NCBI GenBank assembly: GCA_963965975.1
Contig: OZ014411.1
Span: forward strand, 8,495,501-8,559,500
Origin: Xestospongia bergquistia
Taxonomy: Eukaryota; Porifera; Demospongiae; Haplosclerida; Petrosiidae
Reading direction: 5' to 3'
DNA: 64,000 bases
A program made the translations under genes and the position numbers. Shown one piece after another: positions 11,118 through 24,137 of this stretch. Within the stretch, counting starts at the first letter, position 1; every line of letters begins with the position of its first letter. Below the pieces are notes generated by a model, which made no database searches, was not told the origin of the DNA, and saw nothing but the letters and a program-made list of their open reading frames with translations.

Positions 11118-11700
11118 CAAATCAATCTTTCCTTTTCTAACATGTTTATTTTAATTGAGTTTCAGGCTTGTATTTTCCTTTGTTACAGCAACTACATATC
11201 TTATTCTCCTCAATTATACATTGTAACTCTTTGCCAAGTACGGGTGTCCAAAGTGACCTCGTACACAACTAGCTATCTCGTGAGAATCAGTCACTATATA
11301 ATTTGAGTTTGAATTCACATTATTTTACGTGGCCACATCACAATACTGCCCACAATAATGCCACCCACTCTTCATTAACTTGGTGTTTTTTTGAAACTGT
11401 CGATTTAAAATTATGCCAATTTTTAATTTTGTTCATTTTGATACCAAACCATCAAATATTTTGGCCATCAATAAAGACCTCTATACACTAGCTACAAAAA
11501 TAGGAGATCCTTAATTAAGAAATATTTTTAAACAGAAGTTTATGGTTTTATACAAGATATTCACCGTTCAAAGTCTTATCTCAAGTATTTTAACAATAAA
11601 AGTAAAGATTCATGACAGGAATAAAATTGGAAACATCGTCCTAAGATTATTTTGATAGTACTGCTGTTACTGTAAGGGACTGAATTATTGCTAACTTTGA
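11118..11700. other. Intergenic, no gene recognised
   Basis: AT-rich; the short open frames (11118-11491) show no domain. Confidence 0.4.
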
Positions 11701-11917
11701 AGACTGCATGAGTTGGCAGAAGCTATGGAACTGCTCAACGACGTTTTCTCAAATAGGTCAGTCATCAAAGCGCACGCGGTAAATTCCAAAATAAAATGGC
11801 TGCCCTTCATAGCTCCATGCTTCTGCTTATCGGCTTTCTCTATTTTCATGAGTTAACAATCCCACCTTTCATTAACTCAATCCTCTACCTTCCTATTATC
11901 TGTTATTTGGCCAAAAT

Positions 11918-12223
11918 ATGTTATATCTTCCCGTCTTCCACGTCACCATAGACATGACAATTGTTCTAGCAAAATATTCTCACCTCTCTGTCTCTGTTAG
12001 AAGTAACTCTCTATTCTTCCTACTTCTCTTACTCAGTGGGGATGTCGAGACTAACCCAGGGTCTCGTAACGATGAAGCAAAATATGTTTATCTAGTGACC
12101 AGTGACCAGTCGTTTGGCCACTTTACCGGAAGTCAATATAGATTGTGTTCACAAAAGAATCACAGGCAAAATTCTCTATTATCTGCTAACGTCTTTACAT
12201 GTGCTGTTAGTAGAGCGAGATAG
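11918..12223 (+). pseudogene. 5' fragment of a non-LTR retrotransposon ORF with a 2A-like motif
   Basis: The 101-codon ORF begins MLYLPVF, has a leucine-rich run and then SGDVETNPGS at 12035-12064. A hydrophobic run followed by D-V/I-E-x-N-P-G-P is the 2A ribosome-skipping signature. It is known at the N terminus of some CR1/L2-type retrotransposon ORFs in sponges, sea urchins and other invertebrates. Here the last Pro is Ser. Nothing resembling endonuclease or reverse transcriptase follows, and the frame ends at 12223. The more GC-rich block from about 11740 is probably the element's 5' leader. Confidence 0.65.
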
Positions 12224-12639
12224 AGAAAGCTGCATACCTGAACTACACCATGTTTTCGTTTTGGCTGACTTATGCGAATCCAAATAGAATTATTTTATCT
12301 CAAGTGGTAGCCCATCATTGTAGCCTTAGCAATACAATTTATTAGCCTGACTTTCTTTATAATGTTACAGCTGTAAAAAAAATACACAATGTAGCAGATG
12401 TATAACATGTATGTTTCTTTTGCAGTAGTATTGTAACTGTCCAGCACTTTACTTAAAAGTTACAACTACTTTAACATAACTAGATAATAATGGGTAGAAT
12501 TTCTAATAAATCACAATACAATAAAATTGAAGAAAGGACTATATATGAATGCATGACAGAAGTATATATGATTGTAAAGGATATATATGTACACTATACA
12601 GTATGAATGAGGTGATAAATAATATGTATTATGTATTAT

Positions 12640-13060
12640 GGATATATACACTTAAATGACAGACTCAATGTCAAGAAAGGTGAAAATTAATCCTGGACGA
12701 AACTGTGGATCTTGTGACCAGCTACCAGTACAATGCTCATCTGGAGTGATAGCATACGAGAGAACTTTCTTGCTCTTGGGGATATTGGTGTAAATAACTG
12801 TATAGATTGGAATTGTAAGAAGGACATTTAAAATGGTATTAATAAATTAATGCATCATATTAGCCGTGCTGCAAAAAAGAAAATGTTTCTACCAAAAAGA
12901 TATGTACAATTCCTACATGTTCTTGTTTGTCTAACATTGCAACATCAAATATTTGTACAGCTATTGAAGTAGCTACTATGATAGGCTGATAACCTTGATG
13001 TGACTCAGGCAGTGATACTTTGTAGGTCACACTACAGATATGTCCATCACTTATTACATA
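12640..13060 (-). other. Possible exon pair of an unidentified gene on the - strand
   Basis: Two stretches read openly with protein-like composition on the - strand. The first, about 13050-12905, includes VTYKVSLPESHQGYQPIIVA. The second, about 12810-12655, includes SYAITPDEHCTGSWSQDPQF and ends in a stop near 12656. A splice connecting them was not resolved. No family was recognised. This may be a gene relic. Confidence 0.25.
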
Positions 13061-13124
13061 GTATTAATTACATGTATGTAAGTATTAAGTCCATGAAGTG
13101 CTATAATATACATGATGACATAGC

Positions 13125-13790
13125 TTGAATGCCCAGTCCCTAAAACAAACATTATCAAATATAGAACATTTTCAAGTTCACTATAGTAGCGATTTAACCT
13201 TTACACCAGACCATAGAATATGTAAAAGTAGCTATAACACTTACTCTATTATCTTGAAGAGTTTTCAATCTTCAATCTCCAGCTCAGATGAGGAGATTCA
13301 ACACCTTCTCTCAAATAATGGACTTCTACTACTTGAAGGTGAAGAGTATGGATATCATTTAAAGGTTTCTTTACAAGACTCAAATGATCATGATGACATT
13401 ATGCAGAAACACTATAACGTTTATACCAATGTACGACGCATAACATGGGATCAAATATGCTTTGAAGATCTATTACCACAACCAATCAAAACTTTAGAAT
13501 ATCACTGGGTTAGATCTATTAATTTTAGGTCCATGACTACTGTAATCAATCCTGTTGTCATATAATCACCCTTCTATCTGTACATTTATTTGGATGGACT
13601 AGATATGTTGTAAATTTGTCTGTAGACTGGGACTCACCTGAAAATACTTAAGCAGTGAAGGAGAGAGTAGCCTTCTTGATACATGAATTTGGATGCAAGA
13701 CTGGATGTGTGACAACCAGATATCAATGTGTGAAGTCAGGACATTGCTGTGGACCAGGATCCTCATTCACGAAAAAAATACATTTTAAAA
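13125..13790 (+). pseudogene. Relic of a transposon-type protein with Cys-rich tail
   Basis: An open frame of 146 codons (13125-13565) contains HRICKSSYNTYSIIL. A second piece near 13655-13770, in another frame, reads HEFGCKTGCVTTRYQC and then a CCGPG run. The spacing of CxxxC...C...CCGP resembles the Cys-rich tail of uncharacterised invertebrate transposon proteins. The two pieces are not joined in frame. No function is assigned. Confidence 0.35.
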
Positions 13791-13873
13791 AATAACAGAA
13801 TGATGAAAGTACCTATTGAAGGTAAAAGAGCAGTTAAACATCTCTATAGTTCAGAGATAACAGAATTGTCAAA

Positions 13874-14244
13874 TTGCTGTCATTTTGGCAAAAATGTCAC
13901 TTTCACTTCGCAATAGGATTTGCACAGTGGTCAAACGACTGCTCCCTTTCCTGCTCCTCGCCCAATTCTCCCTTCATATTCTCAATTATCAATTCCTTCA
14001 TTCATAATGTCATCAATATCTATGGATCCACAGATCCATTCTCCTCTTTCTACTGCTCCAACTACTGTATCTCATCTTCATCCCCTGCTCCTCTCTAACC
14101 TTCAGCTACCATCTATTGCTCAACCTTCCTCTCTTTTCAATCTTCTACAATTACTACTTCCTTTTCCTTTTCCGACTCTCTGCTTTGCTTCCTCATCCGT
14201 TTTAGATAAAATTAATGCTAAACTTGGAAGGAAGTAGACAATAT
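13874..14244 (+). other. Pyrimidine-rich stretch with a Pro/Ser-rich open frame
   Basis: 13920-14237 is open for 105 codons, rich in Pro, Ser, Leu, and ends with KINAKLGRK. The composition follows from a CT-rich strand. It may be the end of a transposon ORF, but no family was recognised. It abuts the TTAA where the next element is inserted. Confidence 0.25.
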
Positions 14245-14248
14245 TTAA

Positions 14249-14468
14249 AGGGAGGGTATCATGAAAAATCACTATATTTTTTTTTAATTTAAAAAGAATC
14301 CTTTGGTGATATATAGCTCAGCATATTTTTTTCAGATTTTTTCTGGCTACCATTAGCTAGAAAAAAATAGTTGTTTCCAGCTATTTTTCAATAAGCTACA
14401 GACGTTTCCTGTTGAGGTTGAAATTGGGTGGGGCCGTTATGTGATGTCATCAAAGGGAGAGATTTCTG
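14249..14468 (+). repeat. Kolobok element 2 left TIR (about 220 bp)
   Basis: Reverse complement of about 15846-16062. Landmarks shared by both are the AGGGAGGGTATC end, the TGGCTACCATTAGCTAGAAA block, the CAACCTCAACAGGAA block and the GATGACATCACATAACGGCC block. Confidence 0.88.
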
Positions 14469-14515
14469 CTAATCCATGCGCATCTATACAAGTATAGACC
14501 TTTTACACAGCAAGG

Positions 14516-15151
14516 TGTGAACATGCTTTGCTGACAAACACCTCTCTATGCAAGGATTTGACGCGTTTGTCTCCAGAATACCAGACATCATCTTTAGAGG
14601 CCTACCACAGTGTGGTTATCCACTTTGCACCAAAGTCAAATGCCTTTTCTTATCCAGGGATGCATTGCAGGTGTGTATTAATTTGTGAATTAAGGTTTCT
14701 TTTGCTTACTACAAGTTGTTTTTGTAAGAATAATTGTTATTGCCTCCCATTATACAATTTTGCAGGTTGGAGTTGGCATCACTACACTTTAATGAAAACT
14801 CTAATCGTGATCAGGCAGTAACCAAACAGGGCAAGGAACAGTTTGACATTGTGTTTCCCAAATACAAGAAAGGGGGGTACATTGTTCGCAAAGTGACTGT
14901 AGACCAAACATATGGTAAGACATGCTAACTAAATACCAATAGTCTTTGTTCCTGTGTTAATTGTTCACTATAATTCCACTGCAAGATATGTTAACAATGT
15001 ATTTAGAAAGACATTTGAACTCAGTATAGATGGCAGTAGAGGGGATGCAAGTGTACATGATGAGGAGCTAGCACCATTAAGTAGTCAATACACAAGGCCA
15101 GACAAGGACACTGCCATTTCAAGTCATAAGAGTACCTTTAGATTGTCATAA
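14516..15151 (+). pseudogene. Kolobok transposase, C-terminal exons only
   Basis: Exon a (about 14516-14670) reads LSPEYQTSSLEAYHSVVIHF, then a FAPKxxAFSYPGM segment, and ends at a GT donor. Exon b (14766-14914) continues in frame with LELASLHFNENSNRDQA, then FPKYKKGGYIVRKV, and a GTAAGA donor. A third open piece (about 14991-15151) ends YTRPDKDTAISSHKSTFR and a stop. This S-P-x-YQTS-x-LEAYHS ... LHFNEN ... KKGGYIV order matches the C-terminal region of Kolobok-type transposases of cnidarians, sponges and fishes. The catalytic Asp residues and THAP finger would lie in the deleted upstream part, so this copy cannot act on its own. The splice into the third piece is not clean. Confidence 0.7.
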
Positions 15152-15182
15152 TAATAACTATTGTATGCATAACAAACAAACT

Positions 15183-15834
15183 TCACAAATGTGGATATTT
15201 GAAACCTGTGTAGTTACTAAAATCAGATGGAAAAGTGTTCCTAATCTTTACTGCACAACTTACTCTTACTCTTTTCCCGAGCCATCCCCAGCACCAACTG
15301 GTTAGCTGGCTGTATGCCATATAGCAGTAATGTCTGCAGGAAATAAGAATGCAACATGAAGCGATGTATAATAATATTATGTGTAGCACCCATACATTTA
15401 AGCACACAGATTGAAACCCTTCATGGTCTGTGATACAATGTATCTCATTGCTACTCTCTTTCATCTTGTCTTTTACAATGTCTATTTCACAGCAACACAC
15501 ACATTCACGACCTGTTGCCATCACTTCACATTGTCCACATTGACACCTACAAAAAGGCAGAACAGTACTATAAATAGGTCTGTATTGTCAAGCCTGGAGA
15601 ATTTACTTTCATATTCCACTGGAGAGTGGGATGGAAGTATTCACCACTTGCAATCGGCTCAAAACTGTATGGTTCTATGATTTCTGAGCCTGTATCTTCA
15701 TGACTGCTCTCTATAGGATCTGGATTTTCTCCCTCAAAACTGGAAAAGGAGCAAGACAGTCTTATTTCACTAGCTGCATAGCTGTCAGCATCATTGGTGC
15801 CAGAAGAACTGGTCGAGTTGTCGCTTTCTTCCAT
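15183..15834 (-). pseudogene. P2X7-ballast-like ORF carried by Kolobok element 2
   Basis: It starts at ATG 15832-15834, just inside the right TIR. The N-terminal part is acidic/Ser-rich and holds EPYSFEPIAS. A +1 frame change then gives SPVEYESKFSRLDNTD. After about 15540 the ORF reads CQCGQCEVMATGRECVCCCE, then HCITDHEGFQSVCLNVWVL, a possible short intron, then WCWGWLGKRVRV, SCAVKIRNTF and YTGFKYPHL before the stop at 15183-15185. The order CxCxxC, CC, CITDH, CLNVW, W-G-LGK, C..xIR..FP, Y.GF is that of the P2X7 C-terminal zinc-binding ballast domain, here complete and without channel segments. The frame change makes this copy a probable pseudogene. The role in the transposon is unknown; DNA or target binding is one guess. 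Confidence 0.72.
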
Positions 15835-15845
15835 TGCAACGCTTT

Positions 15846-16062
15846 ATTTCTCTCCCTTTGATGACATCACATAACGGCCCCACCCGATTTCAACCTCAAC
15901 AGGAAGTGCTTTTACATCCTGGAAAAATAGCTGGAAACAACTATTTTTTTCTAGCTAATGGTAGCCAGAAAAAATCTGGAAAAAATATTCTGAGCTATAT
16001 ACCACCTAATGATTATTTTTAAGTAAACAAAAAAAATAGTGATTTTTCATGATACCCTCCCT
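15846..16062 (-). repeat. Kolobok element 2 right TIR
   Basis: Partner of 14249-14468. A run of T/A and a few substitutions distinguish the two arms. Confidence 0.88.
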
Positions 16063-16163
16063 TTAAGACCACCTTTCACCGTGAAGCGTGATAGGGTGGG
16101 GGAAACACACGTCTACGCCTCCGCCCTATCCGTTTGTACCCGTAATCTTACGTATTGTCTCTA

Positions 16164-18955
16164 ATGGCTACAAGTGGAAGTCTTGTTGATAGAAACACAG
16201 GTTAGCTTTCATTGTAAACTCTATCTCATTTCTACATAGTGCTATTCAGCTAGTTAAGTCAAAGAGAGAATCACATCTGGGCATATTAGGTTGATCGAAG
16301 TTACCATCATTAGATTTAGGTTACTTATTGTTAACACTAGTTGTTATAGATATATTGCATTCATTGGGATATGACTGTATTTATAGATATAGTCATCTAA
16401 TAACTTGAAATAAGCACGTGGATAATTGGTAGATACATCTTGAGACACTACTTATTCTTGTTTCTCACATTCCTCGTTTTTCTTTGGTAAATGGTAGATC
16501 AGGTAGCATGCAACTGCCATTCCCCACAGGCTTGAAATCATTTTGTACTTTTGCTCAACTTTTTTGGTCCAGATGTCACGACTATAATATGTACATGCAA
16601 TATGCCTTCTAATCAAATTTGCAAAGTAATTGACAAGATTTACTAGGAATGTTATGTCTTCCCAGTGTAATTTGTACCTATAATAAAATGTAGAGTATTA
16701 TCTCTCCTTATTGTTAATTGTGTAACAAATATCTTATATTTACTTATGCAGATGATGATATCCCACTTCTGAAAGACAATTACGATGATGATGAACCTAT
16801 TTCAGGCAATGAGATCAAATGTGATGTAGAAAAGTTAGATAAATCTAAAATGTTGTTTCGAGGATATTGTATTGTTATTGATAACATCAGCCAACCTATA
16901 CCAACTGATAAAGCCTCCAATCCAGGAAAAGACAATGGCAGACAGAGTATTCCTATGGATCCAATAAGTAATCCAAACAAGCAGAATGTCGAAAATATAT
17001 TTGGTGATCTTTTTGGCTTTCATGTTCAGTATTATACTCAATTGACAGTGAGCGCAATTAAACGATTGTTAAATTTTGTGAGTCAAGTTGATCACTCAAA
17101 GTTTACTGGTCTGATAATTGTTACACTTTGTCGAGGATATGGTGATGCTATCTACTGTGCTGAGTTTGAAAAAACGAAAGAAAAGATTAGCTTAAATGAA
17201 ATTACCCAATACTTTTCTGATGAAAATTGCCCAGATCTCATGGGTAAACCGGTCATCTTACTTCATGATATTTGGCAACAACCTCCTCCTCGTGATAGTA
17301 GAGGTAATACAGGAGAAAGGGCAGTCAATGTTTCTATCATCTCATGTATATACCGTATTGTATGCCATTGTCCTGAAGCCTTACAGAGTGAAAATGGTAT
17401 CAGCTTCTTTCTCAAATTGCTGCGTCAGGAGGCAGAACTCAAAAACGTGTTACTTAAAGATATGCTTGAACGTACTATGTTGAATGTAATGGCAGAACGT
17501 GTTTTGGTAAGGTATGATGGTGATATGAAGTATCCTTTGTGGCCATTACAAGAAATGACACTGAGGTAAGAAGGTATAACTTGTCTAACACAGACAACAC
17601 ATTTACATTATACTTATAAGAAGTCATTGTCGATAATACAGATGCCTTTTCTACTTGCTATTTTATGACCTATTTGCCTTAACCCTGTGTTTAAGTAATC
17701 ATGGCAACCTTTGTCACTGTATGGAATGTTTTTTTATGTTACATACTGTCATCCTACGTGTATATCAGATGTTGTCATTATTGGTCATACTCTAATTGTC
17801 TTTACTTAATCAATGTACTATTAAAGGCATTTTGGACAGTTTATGACTTTTCTGCTAAAGGTTGAGAGTGCTTGTCTAAGTGTTCATTATTTATATACAA
17901 GTTATACATGACATCAGATCATGGTTGAATCCTAAGAACATTTTATATGGATATCTGTATCTGACTTTCCTGAATAGGTAACACTTGTTTTTTTTCAAAA
18001 CATTTTCAGACTTGCAATGCCTTCTCAATGATGCAAACCATTTCTCTCTAGCTCATTCCTAATAACATTAAATTAGTAGTCATTCTCCATGTGAACAGAG
18101 TATTATCATAGTATAATTATATTGCTCGACATATTTTTTTTCTATAGTGAACAAGCACTTCGTCTAGGTGCTGAACTCCAAATGGCTCTTGATGTATGGC
18201 TACCAATGCGGCGCAATGTGATTGAAGAGCTTGAAACAAAAAAAGAAAGAATTGTGGAAGTGTGTCGAAAAGTACGCATATCACGTATTGCCGGAGGAGC
18301 TGCTGGAGTTACTGGGGGGATTATGAGTGTAGCTGGTTTTGCCTTAATACCATTTACTTTTGGTGGCTCACTTCTTTTAACAGGAATAGGAGCTGGCATT
18401 GCTGTTGCTGGTGGAGTCACTGCCATTGGTGCAACAATTGCAGATCTAGTCATCAACAAGAAAGAGCTTCGTGAAGCAAATGATCTTTTGACACTAGATC
18501 GACAACTTTGTCAAGTTATGAATAGCTTGAGGGAAAATATTAGAAATATAGCTGAAAGGATAGCAAGTGAGGACCCACGTGTTAACGTAGAGCAGGTTAT
18601 TGTGGGTATTTTGAGAGGTGGACAGAATGCTGTACGAGTGGGTATGGCTGGCATCAAAGCTGGGATAACTGTGGCTCAGCTGGCTGAAATGGGTGGAATA
18701 GCTGCCTTAGAGGGCTCTGTATTTGCACTTCGACTTACAAGTGTAGCTGCTAGAGGTATTGCTGTTGTTGGTGGTTTGGTGTCAGCATTAATAATACCAT
18801 TGGATATTTATGAGATTGTGTCTAATTCTATTAAACTAAGTAAACAAAGTCCAACTGCTGCTTCAAAATGGCTACAGGAACAAATAGATTTTCTAAAGTT
18901 GCAAGAAGAAGAAATAAAAAAGACTCAAGAAGAAAAAAAATCTCAAGAAGAATAA
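16164..18955 (+). CDS. Gene A: inactive caspase-fold protein fused to an ApoL-like domain (552 aa)
   Basis: Three exons keep frame: 16164-16200, 16752-17565 and 18148-18955 (GT-AG, phases 1 and 2). Residues 13-38 form an acidic cassette (DDDIPLLKDN...). Residues about 49-200 match the caspase p20 subunit: RGYCIVIDN strand, FGFHVQYYTQLTV, a DHS helix end, and CPDLMGKP. Residues about 206-283 match p10. Where caspases have SHG, this has CRG (Arg140), and where they have QAC(R/Q)G, it has HDIWQ (Ile186), so both catalytic residues are gone. The third exon resembles apolipoprotein L: an amphipathic lead, a Gly/Ala-rich hydrophobic hairpin at about 331-385 and a lysine/glutamate-rich end. ApoL-type hairpins insert into membranes. 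It probably acts as a scaffold or regulator in cell death or immunity; this is inference. The Kolobok element ends about 100 bp upstream. Confidence 0.8.
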
Positions 18956-19630
18956 AAGGAACAGAAGCCATTTTTTAAAATTATGCTGAGAATACTTGTA
19001 TATGTTTTTAATCCAATGGGAATTTCCCTATAATTTACTGCTTAAAAGAATACTGTATTGTATGTCTCTGTAGTCCCAGCAAAAATTGCAATATTTCAAT
19101 GTTAAATTAATAATAACTCTAAACCTTGGAACCTTAATGTATTAATTTTATATTTGGAACATAAATTTTGTTATACTTCTTGTGATTTTTTAAAATCCTC
19201 CTGGAAGTTATTGAGTTGTTTGAACCTAAACAGAGAGTAAATGTTAAGCTATCAGTGATGGTGAAATTCTCAAGTCACAGCTGGAGCACTGAAAACATCT
19301 GCCTGTCCCACTCTTGACCTTCTGACTGAATAATGGCAATGAGTAGGCACATTCCTTGCTTCAGGGAAGATAAGGCATTAATATTAAGACAAGCTTAAGG
19401 TCAACAGCACTAACTATGGCATACTTAATTATTTATATACTTATAATAATTAGCCCTCTTAGAAACAAAATCTATCTAGACGAGTAATTGAATAGTTTAC
19501 ATGTACTGGTCAATCTTGGTGACTAAGAAACTGTGTATATCTTATTGACTATTCTTATATTGTACAAGGTATATATCAATTACTGTTATGACCCTCTGTA
19601 TATGACATGAATCAGTATAGTATTAACGTA
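18956..19630. other. 3' flank of gene A, no gene
   Basis: AT-rich, nothing recognised; leads directly into the TATC microsatellite. Confidence 0.5.
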
Positions 19631-23160
<3,530 letters not shown>

Positions 23161-23184
23161 TTTGTGGTTGGCCGCTCCTCCTTT

Positions 23185-23334
23185 CACGTGACTTTAGCTG
23201 TAATTAGCATTCCGTCTGCTGGCACGTGAGACAAGTATAACTACAAAGATCGTCACCTTGTTTTCCGTTAAAAAGTTGTCACGTGTGTGTTCACGGTATG
23301 TATGAACGACGGGAGTCTTGTAGACAATATATAA
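23185..23334 (+). promoter_or_regulatory. Probable promoter of the first aerolysin-like gene: three CACGTG boxes and a TATA box
   Basis: CACGTG palindromes occur at 23185-23190, 23223-23228 and 23280-23285, and TATATAA at 23328-23334, 48 bp before the ATG at 23382. The segment is visibly more GC/CpG-rich than its surroundings. CACGTG is the canonical E-box for bHLH factors (MITF/USF/MYC type). Binding is inference. Confidence 0.55.
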
Positions 23335-23381
23335 TACGCGTTGACGTCCTTGTTTAGTATGTTACGTCGAACGATATTAAA

Positions 23382-24137
23382 ATGGCCTTAATTTACACTG
23401 AAAAACCTCAGTGGTTAGTGAATGCTGTAGAAGCTCGAAATAGACACTTAATAGGAGTAAGAAAAGAAGATCTTGACGACTTCAAGAAAAAAATTGTAGT
23501 TACACTGCTTAACATTGAACCGTTCACAAAAATTGGTCGAAACATAGTCGATATCAATGCTAAAGAATTTTACAATAATTCTGATAAAGAAGATAAGTAC
23601 GTCATTAGGACGGAAAAAACCAGCAGTATGACTACAGCCAAAAATTATGAACTCATGCTAGGAAAAAGCAAAAAATTTGGAGGAGACTTTGGCATAGGGA
23701 TCACCTCAAGCTTTTTCAATATTGGCGCCGGTGTCTCTGCTTCTAGAGAAAAATACGAAGAAAATAAAACAGGAGTCAGGACTTCAGAGTCTCTATCTCA
23801 CGAATATGGTGTAGTACTAGATACAGCAATTATTCCTCCTCATTCAAAAGTTCATGTTGAAATTTGGACTTACGCTGTTACTTACAGTGCCAGGGTCAGG
23901 GTGAAGTTTTCTGCTCCAAAATCTACTTTTTTGAATGTAAAAGTGAAGGCAAGATGTTGTTGTGGAAATAATCCCCTTCTTAAGATAACAGCTTCTGAAT
24001 ACTTACGGCAACTAGATTCAAACCACTCTGTTACACCAATTATAGAAGAAGAAGGTTGGGTTTACATTGAGATAGATACTGAAGTACAATATATTGGAGA
24101 AGCAACAGAGATGAAGAAAACTGTAAACAAACTTTGA
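23382..24137 (+). CDS. Aerolysin-like candidate pore-forming protein 1 (intronless, 251 aa)
   Basis: Residues 1-60 begin EKPQWL and include GRNIVDINAKE. The centre (about 70-190) is dominated by alternating polar/hydrophobic strands: a Ser/Thr-rich TEKTSSMTTAK segment, a glycine-rich FFNIGAGVSAS loop, charged/Ser residues, then PPHSKVHVEI leading to two long strands. This arrangement of strand, amphipathic insertion-loop-like segment, and PPH/N-x-K-V strand is that of the aerolysin/ETX-MTX2 beta-pore fold. A CCC cluster lies near residue 193. No signal peptide is apparent, so it may act in the cytosol or be released on lysis. It shares its whole length with the - strand gene at 26135-26947. 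No homologue was checked; a role as immune effector or venom-like protein is inference. Confidence 0.5.
   Translation: MALIYTEKPQWLVNAVEARNRHLIGVRKEDLDDFKKKIVVTLLNIEPFTKIGRNIVDINAKEFYNNSDKEDKYVIRTEKTSSMTTAKNYELMLGKSKKFGGDFGIGITSSFFNIGAGVSASREKYEENKTGVRTSESLSHEYGVVLDTAIIPPHSKVHVEIWTYAVTYSARVRVKFSAPKSTFLNVKVKARCCCGNNPLLKITASEYLRQLDSNHSVTPIIEEEGWVYIEIDTEVQYIGEATEMKKTVNKL

Larger units (their letters stand above)
14249..16062. mobile_element. Kolobok DNA transposon (element 2), 1.8 kb, TTAA target duplication, long TIRs
   Basis: TTAA occurs at 14245-14248 and again at 16063-16066. Just inside, the termini read AGGGAGGGTATCATGAAAAA and its reverse complement, and the inverted repeats extend about 220 bp inward (14249-14468 and about 15846-16062) with small differences. 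TTAA duplication with a Kolobok-type transposase tail is diagnostic of that superfamily. Inside are the last exons of the transposase on the + strand and a P2X7-ballast-like ORF on the - strand that starts 12 bases inside the right TIR. The THAP domain and most of the transposase are deleted. Confidence 0.88.

Noticed and set aside
14528-14670. Independent small gene upstream of the ballast-like ORF
   Set aside because: The frame continues by splicing into the transposase tail and lies between Kolobok TIRs.
15834-16022. Short + strand open frame beside the P2X7-like ORF
   Set aside because: It lies within the Kolobok right TIR and is explained by that repeat.
17241-17290. Active caspase active-site Cys in gene A
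   Set aside because: The aligned position reads Ile in HDIWQ; no QACxG pentapeptide is present in either gene.
18142-18459. 105-codon - strand open frame in the ApoL-like exon, also at 35407-35730
   Set aside because: Antisense of the glycine/alanine-rich hairpin in both paralogues; its conservation follows from the + strand protein.
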